From Brachionus rotundiformis (taxonomy: Eukaryota > Rotifera > Eurotatoria > Ploima > Brachionidae), in NCBI GenBank assembly GCA_016802295.1, contig JAESIW010000137.1, forward strand, positions 1,169,318 through 1,233,317: a stretch of DNA of 64,000 bases. Direction: 5' to 3'. Shown here piece after piece: positions 1-12,457 of this stretch. The translations under genes and the position numbers were made by a program. The stretch's first letter is position 1; every line of letters begins with the position of its first letter. Below the pieces are notes generated by a model. That model was given only the letters and a program-made list of their open reading frames with translations, did not search any database and was not told the origin of the DNA.

Positions 1-2
1 CT

Positions 3-3000
3 TTCCGTCTCGGAGTTAACTCTCAAGGCGGCGACATAGACACTCTTTGCATTGCTCCGAGACATATTGACCGCAGTGACTTTTTCACATCGTTTGCTGA
101 ACTGCTCAAAAAGCAGCCAGAAGTTCAAAAATTATTGGTAACTATTTTGACCATTTAAATTTGTTTATCACTTAATCAACTAAGTTGTTTAAGGAGGATC
201 TAATTTTTTTTTTAATTATTTAGTTGAATGATTTTTTAAATATTTATTAAGAATAGATATAATTAATAACTTTTTTATTTAATCTTAAATTCGTATAAAA
301 AAATTTTATAAAATATTGTTTCATAATTAATGTTTTATATAAACAAAATAAAGTATTTAGCATTTTTTGAAAAATGTTTATCTTATTATTTTAAAATAAA
401 ATTTTTAAATAAATTTATTTTTTTTACGGAGCTTGTGCTAATTTATTTTGCTTAAAGGTAATTGAGGAAGCATTTGTGCCGGTCATTAAGACAGAGTTCG
501 ATGGAATCGAGCTGGATATGCTTTTTGCTCGGTTGTCATTCTCGACCATACCAGACGACTTGGATCTAAAAGATGACACCATTTTGAAAAATCTTGACCA
601 AAAATGTGTCCGCAGTCTAAATGGTAAGATAATTAAAAAAATTATCTGTTTGTATAATTTTGACTTTTAAAAGGCTGCCGGGTGACAGACGAGATTTTGA
701 CGCTGGTTCCGAATGTAGAAACATTTCGACTGACTTTGCGAACCATAAAACTTTGGGCAAAAAGTAAAAAATAAAGGTTCAATTTAAAATTTTGTTTAAT
801 TATTTATTAAGAAAATGGAATATATTCGAATGCATTGGGATTTTTGGGTGGCGTCTCATGGGCAATGTTGGTGGCGCGGATATGCCAATTCTATCCAAAC
901 GCTGCTCCATCTACGCTGGTGAATCGCTTTTTCAAGGTTTTTTCCAAATGGCTGTGGCCCAACTCCCAGAACAATTTAAACGGATGTCCTGTTATTCTGA
1001 AACAAATGCCTTCTTTTGAAGAAATGCCCCCCTACGGATTTCCCGTTTGGGATCCAAGGGTAACAAAAAAATTTCTTAGAAAATAATTTTATCTTTTTCT
1101 TTCTTTTTAATAAGATAAATCCCGCAGATAAATATCATCTAATGCCTATAATAACTCCGGCTTATCCCCAGCAAAACTCCACTTATAATGTCACATATTC
1201 AACCAGAACAATCATGATCGATGAGATCAATCGAGCTTATGACACATGCCAGGAGATATTCAACAGCAAAAGTGATTGGAATCAAATATTTGAGCCAAGA
1301 AATTTTTTCCAAATGTACAAGCATTACATTGTATTGATTGCCAGCACGCCTGTTAAAGACCAGTACATGGACTGGATACGTCTTGTTGAGTCTAAAATAA
1401 GACACTTGATTCAAAATTTGGAAAAAAACCAGTACATCAGCTTGGTGCACGTGAATCCACAGGGCTTTGAACAGATCAAAGAGACCAAGGAAGCTGACTC
1501 TGGTGAGAATAACGAGTCTGATTCCAATGAGCCAACGATTGTGACCATTTACTCCACACTGTGGTTTATCGGAATTGAGCTCAAACAAAATAATGAAGTT
1601 ATGGACTTAAATTTGACAGATATTATCCTCAACTTCAAAGACATGAGTATGAATTTTTATACATCGACATCTTTAATTTTTTTCTAAACTAATTTAATTT
1701 TATTTAAGTCTATAAACAAGCGCAAAAGGTTTTAATTGCATATCCCCAATTTGATGCCAAATATGTCAAGCGAACCAGGCTCAAAGACTACTTGCCAATA
1801 AGCATTCTTAAAATAGAGCCCAAATCAAGCAAGGTTAGTAAAATAGTTTATTATTTTTTTCAGAACAATAATTGGTTAAAATGATAGCTTTTAAAGCAAA
1901 AATCATATTGATTCAATACTTTGGTAATCAATGATCCAAAGATTTTAAAATTTTTCTAATTTAATTTTTTATTTATAAGAAATATTTTAATAATTATAAT
2001 TTATATAATTAAATGTCAAAATGGCAATCTTTATAATTTATAATCTTAGAAAGTATTTTTTCTAACGTGATTAGATAATTATTTTATTTATTTTCTGCTT
2101 GCTCAAAAGTCAATTGAATTTTCTTTAAAAAATATTTAGAAAAATAAATTTAACTAAAATTGACATAAACAAAATCGCCTACAGGGCGTTCATTGAATAA
2201 ATAATAATAATAATGATAATAATTGCTGAATTAATAAACTATCTTTAAATTTTAAATTTCGATTCTTTGTCAACAAGTTAGAATTTTGTTTAAATTTTGT
2301 TAATAAATGTGAATGTACCGAAATTTATAATTTCTTTAGGTTAAAACATTCAAGTAAAATGCTTTTTGATAAAAAAATCGAAATTTAAAGGTAAAAGATA
2401 ATTAATTAATATAGCAATTAATTAATATAATTTTAGTGACATTTTTCTAAAAATATTTTAATAAGTCGATTGACTTGAAAGGCTTGATGATTTTTGGAAC
2501 ACGATCTTCTCCATATAGTCTGATGTGGAGCATAAGGTCTGATAAAATTAATTGTACTAAAAATAAAAATTTATTGTGCAGAAGAATATATTTTATCAAT
2601 TTATTATTTTGATTTCTAAGTCTAAATTTCTTATTTTTCTCTAAATACTGTTTATAAATGACCACATATATACCACATTGGTCTATAAATGACAGAGATA
2701 AAGTTTCTGGCAAAAAGCTTTATTTATTAGGTTGAACAAGTTTAAAAATCTCGGTCTGAACAAGTGTTGTTTTAAGCTATTTACCTTAAAAAAGACCCGA
2801 AATAAGATAAAATTCTGAACATTTAAAATTTAATTATTAAAATATTTATTAATTTTTAGACTTCAAAACAAGACTTAAACAAAAATGGCGCCGAAAACCC
2901 AGCAAAAAATGTGTCAGCTGAGCAAAAATTAAAGCCAGTTAATGGACTGCATGAAAATAGTGAAGAAAATGTTCAAAAAAATGAAACCAAAGATAAATTA

Positions 3001-3459
3001 TTTCCAAATCGAGGTTATTTGTCACCAAGCTCGGACAGCAGTGATATGGTATTTTCATTTGGTCAGGACAAGAACGTGCTAAGTCGGCAAAACTCCACCA
3101 ATAATGTTCTAATGACAAATGACTCGCAGAAACCTGAGTTTTTTTTGGACTCGAATTCAAACGAGCCCGCCATCAACCAAAGTAAGAAACGGTCTCTATC
3201 GCCAAGCTCTGATCCAAACACCAAAAAAAAGCCAAAAGAAATGAATGTATAACATTATTTTATTATATCTAAATGTATCATTAATTTTAATTGATTAATT
3301 TCTTAGTATTCCAGCTCGACTCAGGCTCTTCAAGACCATTTTAGAAAGCAAGAGGAACTGCTCGACTCGCTTCCAGTTTCGAACCCACTAATCAATCAAG
3401 CGTCGATATCTGTTATCAAAAATACACTTCGTGTAAATATTAGCTGCAACAAAAAATAA
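3..3459 (+). CDS. PAPOLA: Poly(A) polymerase (canonical nuclear), 3' part; 5' exons outside window
   Basis: Adds poly(A) tails to cleaved pre-mRNA in the nucleus. Eight exons are visible: 3-137, 458-623, 674-763, 812-1059, 1115-1646, 1709-1833, 2860-3246 and 3307-3459. They join in frame to 611 residues with a stop at 3457-3459. The first visible residues hold the nucleotidyltransferase motif GGDID (two catalytic Asp), and exon 2 holds the third Asp in DGIELDMLFARL. The central domain shows GFLGGVSWAMLVAR and the RNA-binding domain starts near MPIITPAYPQQN; both are strongly conserved with PAPOLA/PAPOLG. The C-terminal Ser-rich tail ends in a basic KKRSLSPSS/KKKPKE stretch that resembles the nuclear signal of vertebrate PAP. 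Roughly the first 90 residues lie upstream of the window. The 1.03 kb intron before exon 2860 is long for this locus and holds a retroelement-like tail. PAPOLA and PAPOLG cannot be told apart here. Confidence 0.95.
2176..2224 (+). repeat. Possible non-LTR retroelement 3' tail in PAP intron 6
   Basis: A short hairpin (CGCC TACAG GGCG) is followed within about 12 nt by a run of AATAATAATAAT units. A small GC hairpin before a short-unit repeat is a common layout of CR1/RTE-type LINE 3' ends. No coding remnant is seen upstream, so this is at most a severely 5'-truncated copy. A simple AAT microsatellite is the alternative. Confidence 0.3.
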
Positions 3460-5425
3460 TATTTAGCAATTGTTTTGATTTCTTATCATCGAGATTTAAT
3501 TTTTTCTAATATTAATATTGTAAATAGTGTACATTAAAATGTATTTAAGAAAAGAAATGTTTAAAAGTTCGTAAAAAAAGATACGAAAAAAAATTTTAAA
3601 AAGGGGCTGTTATAAAGGTGATGATTTAGATTGTCACTAAAAGAAAAAAATACTTAAATTATTTATTTATTTGTTTTTTTTTTGGTAGTTATATGTAGAT
3701 AGACTATGAAACTTGTGACATTTAGATTGTGTACATTGTTGGTGTATTTTTTATTAAAAATTAAGAGATACCATGGGACAGCTGTTCAAAGACCTTGAAT
3801 TCAATAAACAAGGCTTGATGAAAACCATCGGCTACTATGGGTGCGAGAGTGCACTTGGTACTCTTAAATTTAATAGAATTTCTTGAATGTGATAAAGTAA
3901 CATTGAATAGATTAATTTAAATTTTTTAATTAAAATAACTATAAAAAAATAATCTTCAAATGAAAAAATACAAAAAAAGATAAATTTTTGAAAAAAGATA
4001 AAAAAAAAAAATTCAAATACTATTTTTGATTTATTTAGCTTGGATATGAAATGCTTCAACTATTAAAAGAAATGAGATTTATGGATGAATCAGATACAAA
4101 AAAAAACACACTTTTTATATGAACGGTATTGAAATACCTTTAAAAAAATTATTTTTTTATATAATTAAAATTTATTTTAAAATAAAAAAAAATAAAAAGC
4201 TAATTTAATTTTTCAAAATTATTATCACAACTTCACTTTTTCTCCCATTGTTTAAGTTTGAGAAGTCCAAAAAAATGCTACTAAAAGACCACTTAAGTGG
4301 TACTTTGTCACTAATTACTAAATTTGATCATCAAAATAATAAAGTTTAAAATTGGACATAGCAAATATTCCCAAATGAACAATGTTACCAGTTAATGTTT
4401 CATTTTTGATGGTTTAAATCTGGTAACCCTACAATAATCATAAAAAATTAAATAATCAAATTCAAAATTCCGATTTCATGAAGCATTTTTGGCTTTCTAG
4501 TTCTGATGTTGATTGGTTTTGGAAAATTTGGTGCTAAAGACCAGCAAAAAAGCACAGAACTTAATTTTTTCTTCTAAATGCAAAATTATGCAAAAGCATT
4601 CTGAATTTTTTCAATATAATTTTCAAATAGTAAAGTTTGTAGAGATTATCAATATCGTTAACAGAGTTTGGCTTAATTTTTTCAAGGACCATTTTAGATA
4701 CTCTCGCCTTGAAGAATCAGTTATCGATTGTCTTCTTTACTGATGCACAAAGATAAGTTAGATTTTCAGAAATGTTATGCTTATAAGGCTTACGGGTAAA
4801 TATAAGGATTCTTAGGAGTTGAGAACTTTCTTAAACTAATAGAATAAAGCCTTGTATTTTTGTTTCCTGATAAATTAGTTGTGTAAAATTTCTAACTTCA
4901 TAATAAGTCTCATCATCAGTTTGATTAAAAATTTAACCCAAAAAATGTCTTTTGAGCTTTAATTGAGCAAAATATTGGCTTTGGCCAAGATTGGTACGAA
5001 AAAAAGAAATTTCAATATTTAATAAAGTGAGTTTAATATTTAAAATGAAAAATATATTTTTATAAAGCACTATAAAATAATTTTGTATAATTAAAATTTT
5101 AATAAGCAAATCCCTTTAACTAAAAAAATTAAATAGAAATTTTTGTTTAACTATTATTTAAATTCAAATATTTTTTATAAAACTACTGTTTTGACATAAG
5201 TCATTAAGCTTAGTTAATACTGTGGAAAAAATGGAATAAACCAAAATGCTTTAATTACAATGTTACCATAGAAATTTAATTATGCAACTTTTTTTAAGCA
5301 AATTGTTTTTAAACAAAAGTTGAATTCAAAGAAAAAATACTTTAGCTAATTAAATATTTTTGCTATGTAAAACAACCTCTACAAAATTGTTCTTGTAATT
5401 ATTCTTATTAAATTTTCTTATCCAA
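3460..5425. other. Intergenic region between PAP and TTC28-like genes
   Basis: Very AT-rich sequence with no gene I can support except the weak small ORF at 3773. Near 4384-4437 an imperfect hairpin carries GTTACCAG and its complement CTGGTAAC about 30 nt apart. It might be a tiny foldback repeat. Confidence 0.5.
3773..3886 (+). CDS. Possible small ORF or orphan first exon (37 aa), unrecognised
   Basis: A less AT-rich patch starts with ATGGGACAGCTG and encodes 37 residues beginning MGQLFKDLEFNKQG and containing TIGYYGCESALGTL before a stop. Composition and codon choice look more like the exons than the surrounding DNA. I tried joining it to the open stretch after TTTAG at about 4038 (LGYEMLQLLKEM), but no donor gives the right phase. 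It could be a micro-protein, a first exon of an unresolved gene, or chance. No family is recognised. Confidence 0.25.
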   Translation: MGQLFKDLEFNKQGLMKTIGYYGCESALGTLKFNRIS

Positions 5426-8400
5426 ATGGACAACGTTATTTCGAGTGAATCCAACTCAAACTCAACCAAAGAAAACTATTATAATGATCAGATCAATAGC
5501 GAAAAAAATATAGTAATTAAAATTCATTTAAGATCGTAAAATTTTTAACTAAGCTTAAATTAATTTTTAAGATATATGATTTAAAGAACAAAGGTGATAA
5601 GGCCTTTAAGAAAAACGAATTTGAAAAAGCGTTCAATCTTTACAATCAAGCTTTACAGCTTGACCCAAATGATTTTGATCTCATAGCATGTTCCATTGGA
5701 GCGGCGCTTAATTTAGGCTTAATAGACCAAGTTTTTGAAAAAACAGACTATTTAATTCATCTAGATGGGTCAAAAGCTCAGGTTTTAAGCATATTTTTAC
5801 CAAATACCACCGATAAATGTTTTATTTAAAGGGATATTATTTGAAAGGTGTTGCTTATGATTTGATATTTAAATTCGATTCAGCAATCGACTATTTTCTA
5901 AAAGCGCTGGACTTCGAAGCAGATAATATAAATATAATTGTCAAGAATTTGATAAAAACTTTGGTGAAATTTATAAATAAAAATAATGAAGGTCAAATAG
6001 AAGAACCTGCCGAATTTAAAGGTAAAATTTCTATTTTGAAGTATGTTTAGTTAGGTCTTATTTACTAAATTAGACATAGAATTAATCTTTATCATAAATT
6101 AATTAATCATTATTAAAAATATTTTTTAAATTGTAAGAATACTTTAAAATAATATTCTATTTGAATCATAAAACCAAATCTAACAAAATACCACGTTTCA
6201 ATTAAAACATGCATTTGTATGGTAAATTTGGGATATTTTTGATAAGGTTGGTGAAATTTTTTTTTTCCTTTTAATTTAAGAGAAAAAAAACTTAAACCTA
6301 ATTAATGTATACTTAAATTAGCTGGCAAAATCCTCTCTGTCCACTTATACAGATTACAGGATAATTAATTTCTAATAAGTTCCATTCTAGCAAAGGATTT
6401 GACCATATTACTTAGCTTAACTTTTTAGAGAAATATTCTATTAGGTCCTTAAGTAAACTTAAACCGATCTGTTTCTTTGTCTGTAATTTTAATATCTAAT
6501 TTCGCGAACTAATTCGGTATATCTATGTCTTTTTTCGAGGTTCCAAGGCGCGACAGCTTACTTTTAGCTGACCTTGAATAATGTTTGCTTTATTAGCTGC
6601 CTCAAATGCCAGATGGTTCTATTTAATGCTCAATGGAGAATTTGCCATCTTAGAAAAATTATTTCTGGAAAGCTGTGATTCTTCAAAATAAATTTACATT
6701 TTTCTTGGTTGAAATTCAATTGTCTTTTATTTGCCTACTCTGTCTAAATTTAATTGAATACCAATTATATTCTTTTTGATAATTATCAGTTTGGTATCCG
6801 ATGCAAAAAGCTTTATTAGACTGGAAGCTTATCCAGGCATCTCAAATATTTAAAAAAATCAAATATTTTTCGACGTATTTTTACAAAATCTGACAGAGTT
6901 TTTTGTTGCCTTTTTATTGTCTTTTGATAATTTTGAGTATTATTTTAGCTTATTTTTAAAAAATTTCAATGTTTCTAAAGATTAAAAGCATAACTAAGTC
7001 TTTAATGGATGGCTTCATAATAGTGATAAAAAAAAATTTCATCATCAGACCTTTTCTAACCAAATTTAATTATTTATTTTATTTGAAATATAATTTGGAG
7101 TTTAACTCCAGGGCGGTTTCGAGTGGCGTAGCCCTCTTTTCAGCCCTCATGTTAGGAAAATTTTAATAATAAATTTAAAAAGAGCGCAATTTAAAAATTT
7201 CTAACCAAATTTAATTAAAAAAAAATAATTTAAATAATTTTGATCTAATTAAATTAATTAAAATTTCAATTAATTGGTACAGTAGAACAGAATTAACAAT
7301 TAGATAATTTTTTTCAAAAATTTAAAAACTGTAAATACCACATTGTGCAGCATAAAAGGTGGTATCAATTGGCAAATTCTGCTAATGACTGCACCATATT
7401 TCACAAAACCAATATTTTTTAAATTATTTCAAATTGAAGATCTTATCTTTGCATATTTTTTAAGATTCAATAGAAAATTATCTAAAACTGATCGAATTAT
7501 GTGACATGTTATTGGGAAAAAGTTCCAACAATGAGCTAGCTATTCGAATTTTGAAATTTGTGCAAAAAGTTGAGCCAGAACATTACCATGTCAAAACGGA
7601 ATTGCTGCTTGTGCTTGGTAAATTTTTCAAAAATCAGCGCAATTTTGACAAAGCGATCATTACCTATGAGGAATGCTGCCATCTATCAACCCAAAATGAG
7701 GACTTAAGAATCAAAATAAAAAGCCTTGTGTCGCTTAGCTCATGCTATTTGGAGATGTCCGATCTTCATAAAGTTATTTACTATTATCATAAGCTAATTG
7801 ACATTGAGGAAATTATAGACTCTAAATTATTTTTCGAGTCCTCTAGCTCATTCAACTCATCGGACATGATTAACCTTGAGTTGCGAGTGGCCATTCGGCA
7901 AAATTTGTTCATAGCCCACTACAAATTAGGAAAGCTTAGAATATGCTGCTATTATCTTGACCAAATAATAAATTTGGTAGACAAAAATTTCAATTTTTTC
8001 CAATCAGATTCAACTCTTAATACAAATACATTCGATTTTGTGCAAATTAAAATAGATGCTTCAATCGAGCTGTGCAAATTGTACCATATTTTTGGAGAAT
8101 TTATCCTCATGAAATCTCTTTTAGACAAAATTCTTTATTTCATAGAGAATATAGTAGATAAACAAGTTAATGAACTAAGTGAAAAACAATCAAATAGCCT
8201 GCGCTTCTTTAAAATAAAATGCTATTCTCATTTGGGAATATGTCTTGCTGGCTTAAGAGAGTTTCGCCTGTCAAGATTAAGTACCAGAAAAAGTTTGTGC
8301 TTGATCGATTGCGAGCTGTCCAAATCAGAGCCGGATCTTTTTGTTCTAAACTCGCTTAAACTAGAATGCTTGCTGGATGCAGTAGATGCCTCTGGTCAAG

Positions 8401-11400
8401 TGTTAAAAACTTTTAAGGAAATGAAAAATTTTGTATTTGATCCAATAGAGCGTTCCGGTGACGCTTTTGACAAGTTCGAAGCGGACAACTTGCTCGAAAT
8501 TAGATCTAACAGAACAAATTTGGCAAAAAATGCATACCTTCTGTCCAGGTCAATAATTGAACCTGCAGTTAAATCCCAAGCCAGTTTTGCTTTGGCAAAA
8601 AGTCTGTACGAAAATGGCCACTATCTTTCGGCCGCCTACTACTTTAACCAAGTGATAAGTGTCTTGGAAACTCACGATAACCAGAACAAAACAGCATTGG
8701 ACAATTTATTCTACTCGGACGCAAGTCCTGATTACCAACTAGAGTCTTCTGTTTATTTGTCTAAGTGTCAATTGCTTACGGACTATTACGGTGTTGATTT
8801 CTTGCTCAAAAACGAACAAACCGAGCCAGAGACTGATCTTTCCAAGCTAGATATGGAAAATTTGTATCGAAAAATGGTAAAAACTTTAGAACAGCTAATA
8901 AAATATATTTTAAAGTGGAGACTGCACGAGACCAACAGGTCCTCATTCGTGTTCAACTCAGCAAATTTGGAATACCTCAAACAGGACAAAGACTCGAGTC
9001 GGCTTAGGCTAATGCTCAACATGTGCTCCGAGTCGCTTATCTACATCTGCTACAGGCTCAATAAGCTAGAAGAATGCTTGATCTACATGGAACTAGATCA
9101 TTTTATACAAGACTCTAATTTAAATGACTTAATTGATCTAAAGTTAATTGATATCAGTAATGAGTTTAACTTTGGATCATTGAGCTTTGAAAATTTTATT
9201 AAAATGGTCAAATTAAATAAAAGAAATTTAATCAGATATAGATTTGTGTTCGAAGCTAAACTTTTGTATATTTTTTTGGTTGATGCTGATCAGGATCAAC
9301 CGATTGTGTTTCATCAACAGATAAAAACTAGTTTGGAATTGGAAAAATTGGACAATGGGTCACAGTTGGATTGTTGTGAGTCAAAAATGGATTTTTTGTT
9401 AAAAAAAATAGAAGAAATACAGAACAAGAGGGCAAAGGACAATATACAACATTTTGAGTACCGGACAGTGACCAGCGACTCTAACGATCTTGGCCAGTTG
9501 CGTATCAAAAATCGCAACAGGGAAAAAAATTATTTCCGCTATTTGGCCGAATCAAATATTTTGTATAAATTTAATTTTGACTCAATTGATCTTTTGAATG
9601 TGAAAATAAGCGAAAAATTAGCCGAGTCTTTGGAAAAATTTGACCCTAAAATTGACCATCAATCAGATTCCAATCTAATGGATATCAACCAAATGTTAGC
9701 TTCATATACACAAATAATTTTAAATTTGTTCACAAAACCTATTAAAAATTGGTTAAATAACTCAACAAAATGCTTTAATTTAATTTGTGATGCCGAATAT
9801 TGTAAATTATTAGTATATTGCTTTAATTTAGTTAATAAGGACCGAGTGGACAAGATAAATTATTTGGTAGTTTTTGATTCATATTTGAAATATGCTGGAA
9901 TTTTGGCAAATAGTGAAGAAAAAGACCAGGAAGAGTTGAACGCGATGCAAAATGAGAAAAAAGAAGTAGCTGAGTCTCCAAGACGATTTAAGCCATTGGA
10001 AAATGGTTTCGAAAAAGTTCACAAATCTCAAATTGTACCAAGGTACACCTCTCATCCTCGGGCAGCAGTTAATTTGCTAAACGAGGACAAAAATTCTGAA
10101 TATGTTCAAATTAGGAATGATCATGTACAAAAAATAAAAAATAGACTGGACTTGTCAGTGAGTATGCTAATTACTGAGACAGCAAGTGGCACCAATGCCA
10201 AAAGATCTCATTTGGAGGTAATAGATTATAAGCAAGTATTTAAACCAGCAAAGTGTAGTGTATTAGGATGTCCTGATGTACCCAAAAAGCTTGCCAATAC
10301 CAAGCTAAGAATTGATCGGTTTCTTAAAAAAGGTCTTGATCAATTGGTTGAAATTGCCAAGATTTTCAACACAGAGCCTATTTTTGGCCCTAAATTCACT
10401 AAAAAAGAACTTATCTATCAGCTAGAAGCAAGTGATGTGATTTTTTTGTCATCGTTTAGCAGCAATGAGTCCGATTCTTTTCTAATATGCTCCGAATCGG
10501 TCGAATTTCCAAGTTCCTTTTATGAATTTGACAAATACTGTAAATTTACAGGTCAAGATTTGGACTTGATTGACATGCACCGGTGTAATTTGTTAATTTT
10601 AAATTGTTACTCAGCCTTAAATCACAAGCCTAGATATGATTTAGTAAAAAAAATTTTATCCAGAGGTTGTAAAAGTGTTCTATTGGTACTAACACCACTA
10701 GAAGATGCCCTAATGACTGTGTTTTACCAGACTTTTTTTGATTGTTTAAAACATTCTTCATTCATTGACCAAGCTTATTGCGCATCAATTGCCAAATTCT
10801 GTCAACTTTATCCAAACATGGATCCGGTCTACTTAAATAATTCATTTGCGTTGATTTCTGCTCGGTCCATTCAAGTCTCTGTCAAGGAAATAATTAAATC
10901 AATGCTACAGCTGAATGTTGATAGGACTTTGGCTAAATACCAGACCGAATTTGGCACGAATGGCATCAATTTAGGTCCAGAAAGCACAATTTTGTCATCC
11001 AACTTTGTTTCGAGTCTTGAAAAAACACTGATCTATCTACAGATAGCGGTCAAATTTTTGTTGACTGACTTCATTCGGGACTCAGCAGACAAAGAATTAA
11101 ATAAAAATACTAAATATGAAAGAATATTTATTGGTTTAAGTGACCAAATAGCTCGTTCAATTTATTTTATTAAATCGAACAAAATGGGACCTGAACCTCT
11201 GGATGAGACTTTGGACGAAAGTTTGAGCTCTCAAAATTTGCTTAAATGCTTGGGCTTTGGCATTCAAAAGGCCGGAGTATATAAAATTAGGGATCAGAAA
11301 GACAAAAAAGTGTTGCTTTACCCAGACAGCCGCTACTTGGATCTAAATTTGAGGCTCACCCATGTGATGAGCTCTTTGGTTGATATGTGCTTTAGAGTGA

Positions 11401-12457
11401 CTGATGAAAAAGTCCAATTGTTGATCTACAATTTAGAGGCCTTGTTGCCAATTGAGGACAAAAATCTTCTCAAATGTCTAATTGATATAATTGCTTTGAC
11501 CAAGTTTTCACCAGATACAGTACTTAATTCGACTGATTATAGCATTTACTACGCTCTGAACTACTTCGAGTACTTGAACGACAACAAGAAGTTCAAAAAG
11601 TTGGCCGATTTGGTGAACAAGGACTACTATGAATGGAATCTTGATTTCAAAAATGGTTCTACAGAAAAAATAGAAATAGTTCCATCGGATTTGTGCACCA
11701 AGTACTCTATTGGAAATAAAGTGGTCAATTTTTTGGTGTCTATTGGCTACGAAATAGTCGGCACATGGCTCAGATTCAATGAATCCGAACCTAACCGAAC
11801 TTTTTTAGATCTAAGTTTGAAATTTTTATCCAGCTTTACCATTGATAGAGATATGAGTTTATACAAAGAGTTAAACATTCAAGTACTTGGACAAAGGTCT
11901 GCAGTGACCAGAGGTCTAGTAAAAACTGCGTCTAAATTAGATAAAAATGATTTGATTAAGAAAAAAGACGATGAATTTAGGGTAAATATTTATTTTAAAA
12001 ATATTATGATTTTACTTAAACTAATTAAAAGTTAAAATATGCTCTGCCTTGGTGCTCAAAGATAGAAACTATCAATGAAATGGAGAAAAAAGTTGAATTT
12101 TCTATCAAGTTAAAGTCGCTTGAGGAGAAAATATCAAACCAGAGAGATGGCGCTCTTAAACACCACATGAACTATGTCCTAAAGCAGAGTGTTAACAATA
12201 GAAAAATGGATGCAAATGAATTGAGACTGGATTCGTCAATTTCAAGTTTTGGTCAGAAAAAAAAGGTTAAGTATAAGGCTGGTGGAAATCCAGCCAAAGA
12301 TCGTGTTATCGCAAATGAGAAGTGCCTGCTGACTTATGACCAAATTGAGGAGATTAGAAATTATTCTTATTTAATTACCAAAAAAAATATTGAAAAGATT
12401 GATGAAGAATTTAAGGAAAAAACTCAAAAACTTTTATTACCTTTAATTAAGAAATAA
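5426..12457 (+). CDS. TTC28: TTC28-like tetratricopeptide repeat protein with C-terminal CHAT-like domain
   Basis: Five exons (5426-5512, 5572-5781, 5832-6021, 7465-11981, 12032-12457) join in frame to 1,809 residues. TTC28 is a large TPR scaffold linked in vertebrates to midzone/midbody organisation during mitosis. After a short polar N-terminus, residues about 30-150 form TPRs (NKGDKAFKKNEFEKAFNLY; YLKGVAYDLIFKFDSAIDYF), the same order as the TTC28 N-terminus. More TPR helices follow to about residue 450, including SLYENGHYLSAAYYFNQV. Residues about 1090-1260 have the CHAT/caspase-like layout: CSVLGCPDVP, a beta strand ending VIFLSSFSS, then LLILNCYS, KSVLLVLTPLEDAL and a helix. The conserved Cys is present, but the His expected in the preceding strand is replaced by Ser. 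The Lys-rich C-terminus adds about 140 residues. Exon 4 alone is 4.5 kb. Intron 3 is 1.44 kb and full of element fossils. Orthology is inferred from architecture and is divergent. Confidence 0.8.
7090..7170 (-). repeat. Retroposon 3'-end fossil, copy 1 (in TTC28-like intron 3)
   Basis: This stretch matches 55530-55612 in the same orientation. Shared blocks are CTCCAGGGC, TTCGA, CTTTTCAGC and AATTTTAA. Read on the minus strand it ends in a hairpin (TGGAGT/ACTCCA, 7096-7110) followed by A-rich sequence. The fuller copy at 55.5 kb has a poly(A) tail after the hairpin, which argues for retroposition. Confidence 0.5.
7275..7405. repeat. Degenerate copy of the palindromic MITE seen at 16982-17179
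   Basis: Starts TGGTACAGTAGAACAGAA and ends ACCATATTTCACAAAACCA, matching the two ends of the element at 17 kb. An internal block (GGTATCAATTGGCAAA) matches the reverse complement of the other copy's interior (TATCAACTGGCAAA). The element is shorter and more decayed than its partner. Confidence 0.55.

Noticed and set aside
1199..1588. 129-codon minus-strand ORF
   Set aside because: Antisense to the poly(A) polymerase exon at 1115-1646, which matches the family along its whole length.
4038..4122. Open stretch after TTTAG (LGYEMLQLLKEMRF) as exon 2 of the small ORF at 3773
   Set aside because: No donor in the first ORF gives the required phase 0; the other phases run into early stops.
6969..7166. 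65-codon plus-strand ORF in the TTC28-like intron 3
   Set aside because: Its second half is the retroposon fossil (7090-7170). There is no splice site in phase, and exons 3 and 4 join perfectly without it.
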